In this document: positions 1 through 8,714 of the stretch, piece after piece
How the letters are laid out: the number at the start of each line of letters is the position of its first letter
How positions within the stretch are numbered: position 1 is the stretch's first letter
Assembly: GCA_903938955.1 (NCBI GenBank)
Contig: CAJAFJ010000328.1
Span: 1 to 21,336 of the forward strand
Reading direction: 5' to 3'
Length of the DNA: 21,336 nucleotides
Origin: an uncultured beta proteobacterium
GTDB lineage: Bacteria > Pseudomonadota > Gammaproteobacteria > Burkholderiales > Burkholderiaceae
Program-made: the position numbers and the translations under genes
The notes under the pieces: model-generated
The model's database searches: none
What the model saw: the letters and a program-made list of their open reading frames with translations, nothing else
Told to the model about the DNA's origin: nothing

Positions 1-297
1 ACCGATGGCCGCATGAGCGGTGCCTCCGGCAAAGTGCCCGCCGCCATTCACGTTTCGCCCGAAGCTGCCGCCGGTGGCCCGTTGGCCAAAGTGCGTGACG
101 GCGATGTGATCCGGCTGGATGCCAATGCGGGCACGCTAACGGTGCTGGTTTCTGCAGACGAATGGGCTGCCCGCCCGCTCGCTTTGATGCCCGAAGCACT
201 GCGCGACGCCAATGGCCTGGGCATGGGGCGAGAGTTGTTCGCCGGCATGCGCCGCAACGCTCTGGCCGCCGAAGCCGGTGCCTGCACCTGGCTATGA
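1..297 (+). CDS. edd: Phosphogluconate dehydratase, C-terminal end (partial)
   Basis: This is the last 98 residues of an IlvD/Edd-family dehydratase; the 5' part lies before the window. The frame is open from base 1 and reads [20 protein letters not shown], the conserved C-terminal signature of the family, followed by [16 protein letters not shown]. Phosphogluconate dehydratase converts 6-phosphogluconate to 2-keto-3-deoxy-6-phosphogluconate using an Fe-S cluster, in the cytoplasm (family knowledge). Dihydroxy-acid dehydratase (IlvD) is the main alternative, but the KDPG aldolase gene begins 29 bp downstream on the same strand, which strongly favours Edd and an edd-eda Entner-Doudoroff operon. 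Confidence 0.9.
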   Translation, partial: TDGRMSGASGKVPAAIHVSPEAAAGGPLAKVRDGDVIRLDANAGTLTVLVSADEWAARPLALMPEALRDANGLGMGRELFAGMRRNALAAEAGACTWL

Positions 298-326
298 GTC
301 AACCCTTTTTACCGATCAGGAATTTC

Positions 327-968
327 ATGAGCAACCGTCAACTATTTACCGCCCTGCAAGTGATGCAGGATGCCCCCGTGATTCCCGTCATCGTCTTGCA
401 CGATGTCGCCCACGCCGTACCCATGGCGCGCGCGCTGGTCGCCGGTGGCATCCGCATGCTGGAAGTGACGCTGCGCACGCCGCAAGCCCTGGCGTGCATT
501 GAAGCCATTGCCCGCGACGTGCCCGAAGCCGTGGTCGGTGCGGGCACGGTGCGCACCCCAGCCGATGCACAAGCGGCCGCCAGGGCGGGTGCCCGGTTTG
601 CCGTCAGCCCCGGTTACTCCACGGCGGTCGGTAAGGCGTGTCGCGATGCCGGCTTGGCCTTGTTGCCCGGTGTGGCTACTGGTAGCGAGATCATGATGGC
701 GCAGGAAGACGGGTTCACCGAGTTGAAGTTTTTCCCGGCCATGCAAGCCGGTGGCCCCGCCATGCTCAAGGCCTGGAGCGGTCCATTTTTTGATGTGAAA
801 TTTTGTCCGACCGGCGGCGTGACGCTGCAAAACGCCCCAGATTTTCTGGCGCTGCCCAATGTAGTGTGCGTCGGCGGTTCCTGGCTGGTGCCCGCGGATG
901 CGCTGGAAAAAGGCGACTGGGCGCGGATCACCCAGTTGGCGCTTGATACCCAGACCTTGGGCAAATAA
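327..968 (+). CDS. eda: KDPG aldolase (2-dehydro-3-deoxyphosphogluconate aldolase)
   Basis: A 213-residue protein, the usual size for Eda. It cleaves 2-keto-3-deoxy-6-phosphogluconate to pyruvate and glyceraldehyde-3-phosphate and completes the Entner-Doudoroff pathway started by the gene just upstream. Visible family features are the catalytic Glu in EVTLRTP (E46), GAGTVRTP near residue 72, SPGYS near 94, the Schiff-base lysine in ELKFFPA (K134), and the phosphate-binding CPTGGV loop. The ATG at 327 was chosen because an AGGA Shine-Dalgarno-like sequence precedes it and the N-terminus aligns with the family. A longer in-frame extension to 162 would overlap edd heavily and is not credible. 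Confidence 0.95.
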   Translation: MSNRQLFTALQVMQDAPVIPVIVLHDVAHAVPMARALVAGGIRMLEVTLRTPQALACIEAIARDVPEAVVGAGTVRTPADAQAAARAGARFAVSPGYSTAVGKACRDAGLALLPGVATGSEIMMAQEDGFTELKFFPAMQAGGPAMLKAWSGPFFDVKFCPTGGVTLQNAPDFLALPNVVCVGGSWLVPADALEKGDWARITQLALDTQTLGK

Positions 969-991
969 CAGAGCGGATTAAATCAACCGCT

Positions 992-1402
992 TCAGCGCAG
1001 GCCTGCGCCTGAGTCGGTATCCGCACGTTGTATCAATTCGATTTTGTAACCATCAGGGTCGGTGACAAACGCAATCACGGTACTGCCGCCCATCACCGGA
1101 CCCGCGTTACGCGTCACGTTGCCACCTGCCGCCTTGATTTTTTCGCAGGCCGCATACGCATCCGGCACGCCCAGCGCAATGTGCCCGAAAGCGGTGCCCG
1201 GTTCATACGAGTCCACGCCCCAGTTGTAGGTGAGTTCAATCTCGGCATGCTCAGGGTTGCTGCCAAAACCGACAAAGGCCAGCGTGTATTTGTACTCCGG
1301 GTTTTCAGAGGTGCGCAGCAGTTTCATGCCCAGCACCTGAGTGTAAAAATCGATCGAGCGTTGAAGGTTGCCAACGCGCAGCATGGTGTGTAGAAATCTC
1401 AT
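992..1402 (-). CDS. gloA: Lactoylglutathione lyase (glyoxalase I)
   Basis: A 136-residue glyoxalase I, which isomerises the methylglyoxal-glutathione hemithioacetal to S-lactoylglutathione in the cytoplasm. Starting at [10 protein letters not shown], the four metal ligands fall at H5, E56, H74 and E122, the same numbering as the Ni-dependent E. coli enzyme, which supports both the function and the ATG at 1402. A start 24 bp further upstream (1426) is possible but would shift the ligands. The gene converges on eda with a 23-bp gap. It is separated from dgkA by 252 bp that include an AT-rich stretch near 1530-1570, so it probably has its own promoter. The C-terminus is slightly variable ([10 protein letters not shown]). 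Confidence 0.95.
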   Translation of the reverse strand: MRFLHTMLRVGNLQRSIDFYTQVLGMKLLRTSENPEYKYTLAFVGFGSNPEHAEIELTYNWGVDSYEPGTAFGHIALGVPDAYAACEKIKAAGGNVTRNAGPVMGGSTVIAFVTDPDGYKIELIQRADTDSGAGLR

Positions 1403-1654
1403 GCCTGAATTGTGGCTGATAACCATAGACCGGGTGCCGTGCGAAGCTACTGCCGCCTTACCGGCCCGGGTTTTGTGTGAGTTAGACGGGGTGGCGACTG
1501 TTTAAACACCCGCCGACCCCTCGCAGCAACGTAATTTAACTACATCACAACTATATTTATTGTTGACCAGGATCTCGTATCTGAATTTGCGAATTAGCAA
1601 TCCGCCAGTGCTTATCCTCACGTGTACTGAGGTGCGTGCAGTGGTCAATGCGTT

Positions 1655-2065
1655 TCAGCCCGGCAACAACTTGTGCCAGAGCGCCGCCACCCACACCGCC
1701 AGACAGAAAAACAGGGTCAGCGTAACGGCTGCACTGCCCAGGTCTTTGGCTCTTTTTGACAAGGGGTGCCACTCGGGCCCGATGCGGTCAATCGCCGATT
1801 CGATGGCCGTGTTGAGCAACTCCACCACCATCGCTGCCACCACCACCCCGGCCAGTACCGCCCGCTCCAGCCAGGTGTTGCCGAGCCACCAGGACAGGGG
1901 CAGCATCACGCATGCTGCGATGGCCTCTTGCCTGAAGGCCGGTTCAAACCAGCCAGCCTTGAACCCCTGCAAGGAGTAGCCGAAGGCATAGGCAATCCGC
2001 TTGATGCCGGTGTGTTTTTTGTGTTCTTTCAAGGTCGTGTCTTTCAGGTGCGCCCGCGAATGCAA
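1655..2065 (-). CDS. dgkA: Diacylglycerol kinase
   Basis: A prokaryotic DgkA-type integral membrane kinase of up to 136 residues. It phosphorylates diacylglycerol to phosphatidic acid in the inner membrane. Family signatures are GYSLQGFKAGW, EPAFRQE near residue 41, the catalytic ELLNTAIESAIDRI motif (E82-E89) and AKDLGSAAV near 107, with three hydrophobic segments. There is no ATG in the N-terminal part: the longest frame starts with TTG at 2065, and another TTG lies at 2032. With the first start it overlaps the end of eptA by 22 bp; with the second there is an 11-bp gap. Either way the two are probably cotranscribed and functionally linked, because EptA releases diacylglycerol. Confidence 0.93.
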   Translation of the reverse strand: MHSRAHLKDTTLKEHKKHTGIKRIAYAFGYSLQGFKAGWFEPAFRQEAIAACVMLPLSWWLGNTWLERAVLAGVVVAAMVVELLNTAIESAIDRIGPEWHPLSKRAKDLGSAAVTLTLFFCLAVWVAALWHKLLPG

Positions 2066-3753
2066 TGGCCTAGCAATGATTTTTCTTTGGCCAGAACCGT
2101 CGTCTCAATATGGGCGAGGTCCAGCACTGTGTGAAACAGGTTGTCGTGGGACCAGGGTTTTTGGGCTTGCTGCTGCAGGCAGGCCGCGTCCAGCTTCAAA
2201 CGGGTCGCAAAGGCGGGTGAAATCCAGGTCACCATCGGCACATGGGTTTGCTCTTCAGGGGCAAAACGGTAGGGCATGCCATGCAGATACAAGCCCTTTT
2301 CGCCCAGCGATTCGCCATGGTCTGACACATACAGCAGCATGGTGGGCCGGCTTTGGGTCTGAAGCCAGGCGATGGTGCCGCTCAGCAAATCGTCGGTGGC
2401 GCGCAAGCTGTTGTCGTAGGCGTTGACGATTTCTTGCTGTGGGCAGTTTTGCAAAGTGTTGGTGGTGCATTCCGGCATGAACGCCTTTTGCTGCGGCAAC
2501 GAACGTTTGTAATAAGCCGGGCCGTGGCTGCCAAGCTGGTGCAGCACGATCACGGTGCCGTTGGCGTTGGCCTTGGCATCCAGTGTCGCCAGCTGGCCGG
2601 GCAGGGCGCGCAGCAGAACGGTGTCCTGACATTCCCCGGACTCACACAGACCCGGTAGATTGAGCTCGCCCATGTCAACGTGCGGTACGCGGTCACAAAC
2701 CCCTTTGCAACCGGACTGGTTGTCCATCCACAGCACCGACAAACCGGCGTGTTGCAACACGTCGAGCAGGGTCTCGTAGCGTGATTCATCGGCCATGTAG
2801 GCCGGGCGGCCCAGATGCGAGAACATGCAGGGCACCGAGGTTTCGGTGTTGGTGCCGCACGAGCTGACTTGCGGGTAATAAAGCAGATTTCCCGTTTGCT
2901 GCAAGGCCTTGAGGCCGGGGGTGGTGTCACGCGCATAGCCGCCCAGACCGAAATTGGCGGCGCGGGCGGTCTCACCCACCACCAGCACAATCAGTGGCGA
3001 CTGGCTGACGTTGCCCGCGGGCAGGATGACGTGGGCATCTGCGCCGATGCTCTGCAGTGCTTGCTGCGACCGCCGTACCTCGCCCATGGAGTGGTGCCCG
3101 ATGGCATAGGCCGAGTTGTAGGGGTTGATCATGTAGCGCAGTGACTTGTGGTTGCGCATCAGCGAGGCCAGGTCCTGAAAGGTCAGCCATAGCGCCCCCA
3201 TGGCGATCAGCAAACCCAGCAACGCCCAGGCCGATTGACGGGGCAGCAGCGCCCGCAGTGGCACGCGCCGCACGGGCTGACGCCACCACCAGATACCCGG
3301 CAACACGGCGCCCAGCAGCAGGGTCACTGCCATGGTCGGCGAGAGCAGATCGCGCACTTCGCGCGCATCGGTGTTGACGATATTGGCGATCATGGTCGAG
3401 TCAATCACGATGCCATACGTCATCATGAAGTAACTGCTGGCCGCCACCGTGACCAGCAGCAGCAGACCCACAGGTTTGAGCCAGCGCGGCCAGACCAGCA
3501 AGGACAGCGTGGTGAACAAGATGCCCGTCAGCACGATGGCCAACCCGACAACGCCCATGGCCGCGCGCGTGCTGTTCAATTCAGGCAAACGCCACAGCGC
3601 CAGCCAAAAGGGCAGATTGCCCAAGGTGCTGATCCACAAGGTCAGCAGCAGCAGCAGGTGGGTGGGGTGCCAGGCGGAGGTCGACCTTGATGCTAGGGCG
3701 GTGGCGTCAGCGGTGGGTGTGAGGGGCACGGATTTCAGGTGAGAACGGGTCAT
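2044..3753 (-). CDS. eptA: Lipid A phosphoethanolamine transferase (EptA family)
   Basis: A sulfatase-fold phosphoethanolamine transferase of 569 residues. About five hydrophobic helices fill the first ~190 residues, followed by a periplasmic catalytic domain. It moves phosphoethanolamine from phosphatidylethanolamine to lipid A and releases diacylglycerol. Catalytic features are VVGETARAANF (metal-ligand Glu), SCGTNTETSVPCMF (the Thr after CG is the expected phospho-acceptor), and YVSDHGESLGEKGLYLHG, with paired cysteines as in EptA/MCR enzymes. The ATG at 3753 (MTRSHLKS) is preferred for length, but it has no clear Shine-Dalgarno; a GTG at 3816 would add 21 residues. Such modification lowers surface charge and polymyxin binding in relatives. 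The exact substrate here (lipid A or core) is not proven. Confidence 0.92.
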   Translation of the reverse strand: MTRSHLKSVPLTPTADATALASRSTSAWHPTHLLLLLTLWISTLGNLPFWLALWRLPELNSTRAAMGVVGLAIVLTGILFTTLSLLVWPRWLKPVGLLLLVTVAASSYFMMTYGIVIDSTMIANIVNTDAREVRDLLSPTMAVTLLLGAVLPGIWWWRQPVRRVPLRALLPRQSAWALLGLLIAMGALWLTFQDLASLMRNHKSLRYMINPYNSAYAIGHHSMGEVRRSQQALQSIGADAHVILPAGNVSQSPLIVLVVGETARAANFGLGGYARDTTPGLKALQQTGNLLYYPQVSSCGTNTETSVPCMFSHLGRPAYMADESRYETLLDVLQHAGLSVLWMDNQSGCKGVCDRVPHVDMGELNLPGLCESGECQDTVLLRALPGQLATLDAKANANGTVIVLHQLGSHGPAYYKRSLPQQKAFMPECTTNTLQNCPQQEIVNAYDNSLRATDDLLSGTIAWLQTQSRPTMLLYVSDHGESLGEKGLYLHGMPYRFAPEEQTHVPMVTWISPAFATRLKLDAACLQQQAQKPWSHDNLFHTVLDLAHIETTVLAKEKSLLGHCIRGRT

Positions 3754-3843
3754 GCGGGCATTTTGGCGGTTCAGTCTTAACCCAACATTATCCCGACTTA
3801 TGGATTTACCCATCACCGCAGACTGAGGTGCACGTTCATCGCG

Positions 3844-5292
3844 TCAAGTCTTGAATTTGATTAAAAAATCAAGCATCTTGCGGGCCTTGTTCGCGTAGGG
3901 GGGCTGAAACAGCAGCTGAACGGCAGAAAACGGGCCTTGGTAAAACACCGGACGCAGTTTGGAGAAGGTGTTAAAGCCTTCGCGCGAATGGTAGTGCCCC
4001 ATGCCGCTGGGGCCGACGCCGCCAAACGGCAAGTCGTGCTGCGCAACGTGCAGCAACGCTTCGTTGACCGACACGCCGCCGGACATCACATTCGAGATGT
4101 AGAAGTTTTGCAGCGCCTTGTTGTGGGTGAAGGGGTAGATCGCCAGCGGGCGGTCGTGGCGGTTGATGTAGTCGGCCACCTCTTGCTCATTTTTGTACGT
4201 GCGAACCGGCAGGATGGGACCAAAAATCTCGCGTTGCGACAGCACCATGTCGGGCGTTGCATTCAAGACCAGGTGCGGCGCCATTTTGCGCAGTGCCGGG
4301 TCCGGGTATTGGCCCTCGGCCAGGTTGACCAGGGTGGCCCCCTTGGCCCGGGCTTCGTCCAGGCTGGCCTGCAGGCGGTCATACGAACGCTGGTCAATGA
4401 TGGCGGTGAAGTCGACCCCGTTGATATCGGGGTAGCGCTGCGCAAACAGCCGCTTGCAGTGCCCGACAAACGCGTCTTGCGTGCCTTCGGGGATGAACAC
4501 GTAGTCAATATTGGTGCAGATCTGGCCCGCGTTGAACATCTTTACCCACATGATGCGTTCTGCGGCGGTCTGGATGGAAAAGTCCGGCCCCACGACCGCT
4601 GGGCTCTTGCCGCCCAACTCCAGCGTGACGGGGGTCAGGTTGCGCGCCGCATTGGCCATCACGGCGCGCCCGGTCGTGCCGGAGCCGGTGAACAGCAGGT
4701 GATCAAACGGAAGACACGAGAACGCCGGGCCCTTGCCACCACCATCGTCAAAGAACTTGAGTTTGTCCTCCGGGAAGTAGTGGGGGCTGATCTGTGCCAG
4801 CAACGCCGCCAGATGGCGCGAGTTTTCTGACATTTTGACCATGGCGCGGTTGCCCGCGGCAAAGATGGCGGCCAGCGGTACAAAGGACAAGTTCAACGGG
4901 AAGTTCCAGGGCACGATGACGCCCACCACCCCCAAAGGCTGCGGGATCACCCGGTTGGAGGCGCCGGGGAACATCAGGAAATCGATGTGGCGGCGCTGCG
5001 GCTTCATCCATTTTTTGAGATGGCAGGACGCATCCTTGAGGGTCTCCAGCGCCACGAAGTACTCGGCGAACAGGGTTTCAAATTCGGACCGGTTGCCGTA
5101 ATCCTGGTTGATGGCCGCCACCAGCGCGTCGCGGTTGTCTTTCAGCAGGCGCGACAGGGCCTCCAGATCCGCCAGACGCTCGGCGTGACTGGGCTGCGGA
5201 TGCTTGAGATGGGCGGCGCGCTGGCGGTCAAAGCAAAGTTGAAAATCGGCGGGGATGGCCGGTGGGTCCAGATTCAGGGTCGGCGTGTTCAT
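3844..5292 (-). CDS. Coniferyl-aldehyde-type NAD(P)+ aldehyde dehydrogenase
   Basis: An aldehyde dehydrogenase of 482 residues, class-3-like by size. Visible motifs are VPWNFPLN (oxyanion Asn, N130), FTGSGTTGRAV (nucleotide-binding loop, near 201), LELGGKSP (catalytic Glu, E225), FNAGQICTN (nucleophile Cys, C259), EIFGPILPV and PFGGVGPSGMG. The early NRVIPQPLGVVGVIVPWNFP pattern and the C-terminal PPY-KARKMLDFLIKF tail resemble bacterial coniferyl aldehyde dehydrogenases, which oxidise aromatic or long-chain aldehydes to acids; the substrate here is inferred only. The ATG at 5292 has a GAGGA ribosome-binding sequence 7 nt upstream, so I prefer it to the upstream start at 5349. eptA follows on the same strand. 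A perfect 16-bp palindrome lies about 130 bp upstream. Confidence 0.88.
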   Translation of the reverse strand: MNTPTLNLDPPAIPADFQLCFDRQRAAHLKHPQPSHAERLADLEALSRLLKDNRDALVAAINQDYGNRSEFETLFAEYFVALETLKDASCHLKKWMKPQRRHIDFLMFPGASNRVIPQPLGVVGVIVPWNFPLNLSFVPLAAIFAAGNRAMVKMSENSRHLAALLAQISPHYFPEDKLKFFDDGGGKGPAFSCLPFDHLLFTGSGTTGRAVMANAARNLTPVTLELGGKSPAVVGPDFSIQTAAERIMWVKMFNAGQICTNIDYVFIPEGTQDAFVGHCKRLFAQRYPDINGVDFTAIIDQRSYDRLQASLDEARAKGATLVNLAEGQYPDPALRKMAPHLVLNATPDMVLSQREIFGPILPVRTYKNEQEVADYINRHDRPLAIYPFTHNKALQNFYISNVMSGGVSVNEALLHVAQHDLPFGGVGPSGMGHYHSREGFNTFSKLRPVFYQGPFSAVQLLFQPPYANKARKMLDFLIKFKT

Positions 5293-5419
5293 CAACGGTC
5301 CTCGGGTGCTTTTGCTGTCAATGGATTCAGGCCGCGGTGCAGTTGCCAAACTGGCTGATGGAAAGCGTATGACTGCCCGGTGGTGCCTGCTTGTTATTTA
5401 GCACGTTTTCACTTGGCAG

Positions 5420-5435
5420 GATCATGCGCATGATC
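5420..5435. promoter_or_regulatory. 16-bp perfect palindrome upstream of the aldehyde dehydrogenase gene
   Basis: GATCATGCGCATGATC is a perfect palindrome lying 128-143 bp upstream of the aldehyde dehydrogenase start. On the - strand a TAAATA element, a possible -10, follows at a distance that would put the palindrome over or next to the -35 position, where no good -35 hexamer is seen. This fits an operator or activator site, but the regulator is unknown. Confidence 0.4.
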
Positions 5436-5483
5436 AGTCCGCATGGGGGTCTTCGCCGCTTCCAGAATACCTTGGATCGGCCC

Positions 5484-5521
5484 CCACAAAAATAAACCCT
5501 GGCGAATTGCTTCGCCAGGGT
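5484..5521 (-). terminator. Intrinsic terminator of nrdJ
   Basis: A perfect 11-bp stem (5496-5506 pairs with 5511-5521) closes a 4-nt loop. Read on the - strand it is followed at once by TTTATTTTTG. It lies 40 bp past the nrdJ stop codon, the textbook arrangement for Rho-independent termination, and insulates nrdJ from the aldehyde dehydrogenase gene. Confidence 0.92.
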
Positions 5522-5560
5522 CCAAGTTGCAGCTTATGCGTTAACCCATCGGTTCAGTCC

Positions 5561-8464
5561 CTAACCACACTGCCCAACATAACCGCAGGCGGTACAGAAA
5601 TCACAGCCGTCTTTGTGGATGACGGTGGGGTTGCCGCACTCGGGGCAAGCCTTGCCAGCCATGGTGGTGGGGGCTTCCTGGTTGTTGGGGGTGTCGAGCA
5701 CACCCATGTCACGCAGTGGGAAACCTTCTTCGTCCAACACACCCAGCATGGCGTAGCGGTGAATGATCAGGCGCGCAATGTAGGCCACGGTCGAGGGCCA
5801 GGTTTGCTGGCGACGCTCGCCATGCGGCAGGCCCGGCACAAAGGCCATGAAGTGACCCAGCGGCTCGGCGTAGTTCAGCAGCTTGCGCAGCTTCATGCCG
5901 ATCCAGGCCGGGTCAATCACGCGCATGTCGAGTGACAGCAAGCGGGCCAGGCCATCCAGCGCACGCGGGTAGTTGCCTGAGAAACCGACCGAGCAAGGCC
6001 GGGTGACGATGCCACCGTCGTGGCCTTGCAGGTTGACTTCTTTCAGCGTCACGGTGAAGGCTTCGCCGGTGGCTGGGTTGTCCACGTCGACTGACCAGGC
6101 CAGTGTGCCGGACGGGCCGGTTTGGGGTTCGCCGCGGCTGAACATGGCGTCCATCACCGGGGTGGGGGCGTTGGTGTTTTCGGTGTCCAGCGCCTTCAGC
6201 TGGTCACAGCGCCAGCGAATCACCGCTGCGGTGGCCGCCACCACGCCGGGGAACAGGCGTTTTTCGCCATGTGGCGGGAAGGGCATCTCGAACGAGTGTT
6301 CTTCTGCCACGGTGGCCAGGGCGTCAAGCTTGAGTTTGAGCCAGGCCGGGTCGTTGGCCCGCAAGTCCATCGACAGCGTTTTGGACAGGGCGCCCAAGCC
6401 GCGGGGTTGGTCGGTGCCGTTCACCCACACTTCAAACGGCTTGGCTGCGCCGCCTTCTTCGGGCACAACTTCGCCAACAAACAGCGCAAAGTCACCAAAT
6501 GGGTGGTGCACCATGAAGGTCCAGGCCGGGTTGCCCGCAGGCAACTCCGGGCGGCTGGGCCAGCGCAGGGACGACAAGACCGGCACTGGCAGACGCTCCA
6601 GCGACAGGCGCTGGTTGGCGCCGTCAATGTGCAACGGTGCGGCCGGGGCAGCGGTGGGGGGCGACGTGGGGGTGATGCTCAGCACCGATCCCAGCACCGA
6701 GTTGGGGCGGTAAGTGGCCAGGCCTTTGAGGCCGTTTTGCCAGGCTTCCATATACAGGTGCTGGAAGTCGGCATACGGGTAGTCAGCAGGCACGTTGACG
6801 GTTTTGGAAATGGCGGTGTCGATGTACGGCGCCACGGCGGCGACCATCGACTCGTGCGCCTGGGCGCTCATCTCTAAGGCGGTGACGAAGGCTGATGTCA
6901 GCGGTGCGTCGGCGCCGCGCAGGTGGCGGTACAGGCGCCAGGCGTGGTCTTCGACGGCGTATTCCTTGAAGCTGCCGTCGGGCATGCGCTTTTTGCGGGT
7001 GTAGGTCCAGCTGAACGGTGGCTCGATGCCGTTGCTGGCGTTGTCAGCAAAGGCCAGGCTGATGGTGCCGGTGGGGGCAATTGACAGCAGATGCGAATTG
7101 CGCAGGCCGTGGGCACGCACGCGCTCTTTCAGTGCGGGCGACAGGCGTGAGGCAAAGTTTTGGCCGCTCAGGTACAGATCGGCGTTGAACAGCGGGAACG
7201 CGCCGCGCTCGATCGCCAGTTCAACCGAGGCGTCGTAGGCGGTGTCGCGCATCAACTCTGAGATGTTGGTGGCCATCTCACGCGCGGCGGGGGTGTCGTA
7301 ACGCAGGTTCAGCATCACCAAAGCATCGCCCAAACCGGTAAAGCCGAGGCCGACGCGGCGCTTGCTGCGCGCTTCTTCCTGTTGTTGTGGCAGCGGCCAG
7401 ACGGTGACGTCGAGTACGTTGTCGAGCATGCGGGTGGCGACGCGGGCGACGTCGGCAAAGGCGGCGCTGTCAAAACGGGCGTTGGCTTCAAACGGATTTT
7501 CAATAAAACGCGTCAGGTCGATGGAGCCCAGGCAGCAGCAGCCATACGGTGGCAGCGGTTGCTCGGCGCAGGGGTTGGTGCTGGCGATGGTTTCGCAGTA
7601 CGACAGGTTGTTGTCGCGGTTGATGTGGTCCAGGAACAGCACACCGGGTTCGGCATGGTCGTAGGTGGAACGCATGATCTGGTCCCACAATTCGCGGGCC
7701 TGCAGTTTGCGGTACACCCACAAACCGCTTTCCTTGATTTGGTAGGCACCAGCGGATTTTTGGGCGGTGCCGGGTTCGGCACGGTGAATCAGGGTGAACT
7801 CGCCGTCGTCTTGCACGGCTTTCATGAATTCGTCGCTGATGCCGACCGAGATGTTGAAGTTTTTCAGGTCTCCGGTGTCTTTGGCGTGGATGAATTCTTC
7901 AATATCGGGGTGGTCGCAGCGCAACACGCCCATTTGGGCGCCGCGGCGGGCGCCCGCGGATTCAACGGTTTCGCACGAACGGTCGAACACACGCATGTAG
8001 CTGACCGGGCCGGACGCGCTGCTTTGCGTGCTGCCCACCCAGGCGCCGCGGGGGCGAATGCGCGAGAAGTCATAACCGACACCGCCGCCGCGGCGCATGG
8101 TTTCGGCCGCTTCAGTCAGTGCGGTGTAAATGCCGGGGTGGCCGTCTTCAATGTGCGAGATGGAGTCGCCCACGGGTTGCACAAAGCAGTTGATGAGGGT
8201 GGCGGCCAGGTCGGTGCCGGCGGCGGACTGGATGCGTCCGGCCGGTAAAAAACCGTTTTGCAGGGCGTGTAAAAATTTGGCTTCCCATTGTTTTTTGTGC
8301 TCGGGGGTTTCGGCCTCGGCGAGGGCGCGGGCGACGCGTTTGTTGACATCAAGAATGGTCTTTTCACCATTTTTGCTGTACTTTTCAATCAGCACTTCTT
8401 CGCTGATTTGCTGCGGCGCCAGGGCGACGACTGTTTTTTTACGGTCAGGTGTTTTCTGCGACAT
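5561..8464 (-). CDS. nrdJ: Adenosylcobalamin-dependent (class II) ribonucleotide reductase
   Basis: A 967-residue class II ribonucleotide reductase. It makes deoxyribonucleotides with adenosylcobalamin and works with or without oxygen, so it suits a facultative anaerobe. The catalytic core (about 1-600) carries the redox cysteines C93 (INCFVQP) and C311 (CLGSIDL), the NPCAE radical-site motif (N297, C299, E301), [18 protein letters not shown] near 124-141, and PTGTISLAF at 464. Residues ~650-755 and ~789-907 are related to each other (see findings). The C-terminus is a zinc-ribbon-like tail with C940, C943, C957 and C960 plus C954 and C966. The ATG at 8464 has AAGGA about 10 nt upstream. The gene stands alone, ends in a strong terminator, and lacks an N-terminal ATP-cone that I can recognise. 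Confidence 0.96.
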   Translation of the reverse strand: MSQKTPDRKKTVVALAPQQISEEVLIEKYSKNGEKTILDVNKRVARALAEAETPEHKKQWEAKFLHALQNGFLPAGRIQSAAGTDLAATLINCFVQPVGDSISHIEDGHPGIYTALTEAAETMRRGGGVGYDFSRIRPRGAWVGSTQSSASGPVSYMRVFDRSCETVESAGARRGAQMGVLRCDHPDIEEFIHAKDTGDLKNFNISVGISDEFMKAVQDDGEFTLIHRAEPGTAQKSAGAYQIKESGLWVYRKLQARELWDQIMRSTYDHAEPGVLFLDHINRDNNLSYCETIASTNPCAEQPLPPYGCCCLGSIDLTRFIENPFEANARFDSAAFADVARVATRMLDNVLDVTVWPLPQQQEEARSKRRVGLGFTGLGDALVMLNLRYDTPAAREMATNISELMRDTAYDASVELAIERGAFPLFNADLYLSGQNFASRLSPALKERVRAHGLRNSHLLSIAPTGTISLAFADNASNGIEPPFSWTYTRKKRMPDGSFKEYAVEDHAWRLYRHLRGADAPLTSAFVTALEMSAQAHESMVAAVAPYIDTAISKTVNVPADYPYADFQHLYMEAWQNGLKGLATYRPNSVLGSVLSITPTSPPTAAPAAPLHIDGANQRLSLERLPVPVLSSLRWPSRPELPAGNPAWTFMVHHPFGDFALFVGEVVPEEGGAAKPFEVWVNGTDQPRGLGALSKTLSMDLRANDPAWLKLKLDALATVAEEHSFEMPFPPHGEKRLFPGVVAATAAVIRWRCDQLKALDTENTNAPTPVMDAMFSRGEPQTGPSGTLAWSVDVDNPATGEAFTVTLKEVNLQGHDGGIVTRPCSVGFSGNYPRALDGLARLLSLDMRVIDPAWIGMKLRKLLNYAEPLGHFMAFVPGLPHGERRQQTWPSTVAYIARLIIHRYAMLGVLDEEGFPLRDMGVLDTPNNQEAPTTMAGKACPECGNPTVIHKDGCDFCTACGYVGQCG

Positions 8465-8579
8465 GACAGGGTTCCTTGAGTAGAAGGTGAAATCGGGTGG
8501 TGCAGACCGCCAAGACGCTCCGTGCGATCAGGCTTGGCCCCATTCATGGGGACATTAGTGCTGTGCAGGGCAAAAATTG

Positions 8580-8593
8580 TTGATATCCCTCAA
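8580..8593. promoter_or_regulatory. Candidate FNR/DNR-type site upstream of nrdJ
   Basis: TTGATATCCCTCAA matches the FNR/CRP-family consensus TTGAT-N4-ATCAA at 9 of 10 defined positions. Read toward nrdJ, a weak -10 (ACTAAT) begins 20 nt beyond it, near the spacing of FNR-activated promoters. An overlapping inverted repeat, TATCCC-N6-GGGATA (8584-8601), could be the true operator instead, so the assignment is uncertain. Confidence 0.38.
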
Positions 8594-8622
8594 GTGGGAT
8601 ACGAAAAATTCTTGGCGGTGAG

Positions 8623-8638
8623 GCACTAGGGGTAGTGA
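8623..8638. promoter_or_regulatory. NrdR-box-like repeat 1
   Basis: GCACTAGGGGTAGTGA has the inverted arms CACTA/TAGTG expected of an NrdR box. It sits 159 bp upstream of the nrdJ start, and its partner begins exactly 32 bp away. NrdR represses ribonucleotide reductase genes through paired 16-bp boxes about three helical turns apart (family knowledge). The central four bases are GC-rich, unlike the usual AT-rich centre. Confidence 0.6.
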
Positions 8639-8654
8639 TCATAATTCAATATAA

Positions 8655-8670
8655 ACACTACCGGTAGTGT
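8655..8670. promoter_or_regulatory. NrdR-box-like repeat 2
   Basis: ACACTACCGGTAGTGT is a perfect 16-bp palindrome. It matches the NrdR consensus at the outer six bases of each half but has CCGG where ATAT is usual. Between the two boxes the - strand holds TATATT and TATGAT, candidate -10 elements, so a bound repressor could block an nrdJ promoter here. Confidence 0.6.
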
Positions 8671-8714
8671 TGCGACTAACTTTTTCTGTGGGGCTTGGCT
8701 TTTGCCCGGGGAAA

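Noticed and set aside
971..992. Weak stem AGCGG/CCGCT between eda and gloA
   Set aside because: Only about 5 bp with a 10-nt loop and no T-run; too weak to call a bidirectional terminator.
992..1012. Near-palindrome TCAGCGCAGGCCTGCGCCTGA at the gloA stop
   Set aside because: It lies mostly in the gloA coding end, has no T-run on either side, and GC-rich palindromes arise easily here; not called as a terminator.
1563..1576. TTGACCAGGATCTC as an FNR site upstream of gloA
   Set aside because: It matches only 7 of 10 consensus positions and has no reasonable promoter spacing.
7382..8248. A 288-residue + strand open frame inside nrdJ
   Set aside because: Antisense shadow of a strongly conserved nrdJ core; GC-rich third positions keep the opposite frame open.
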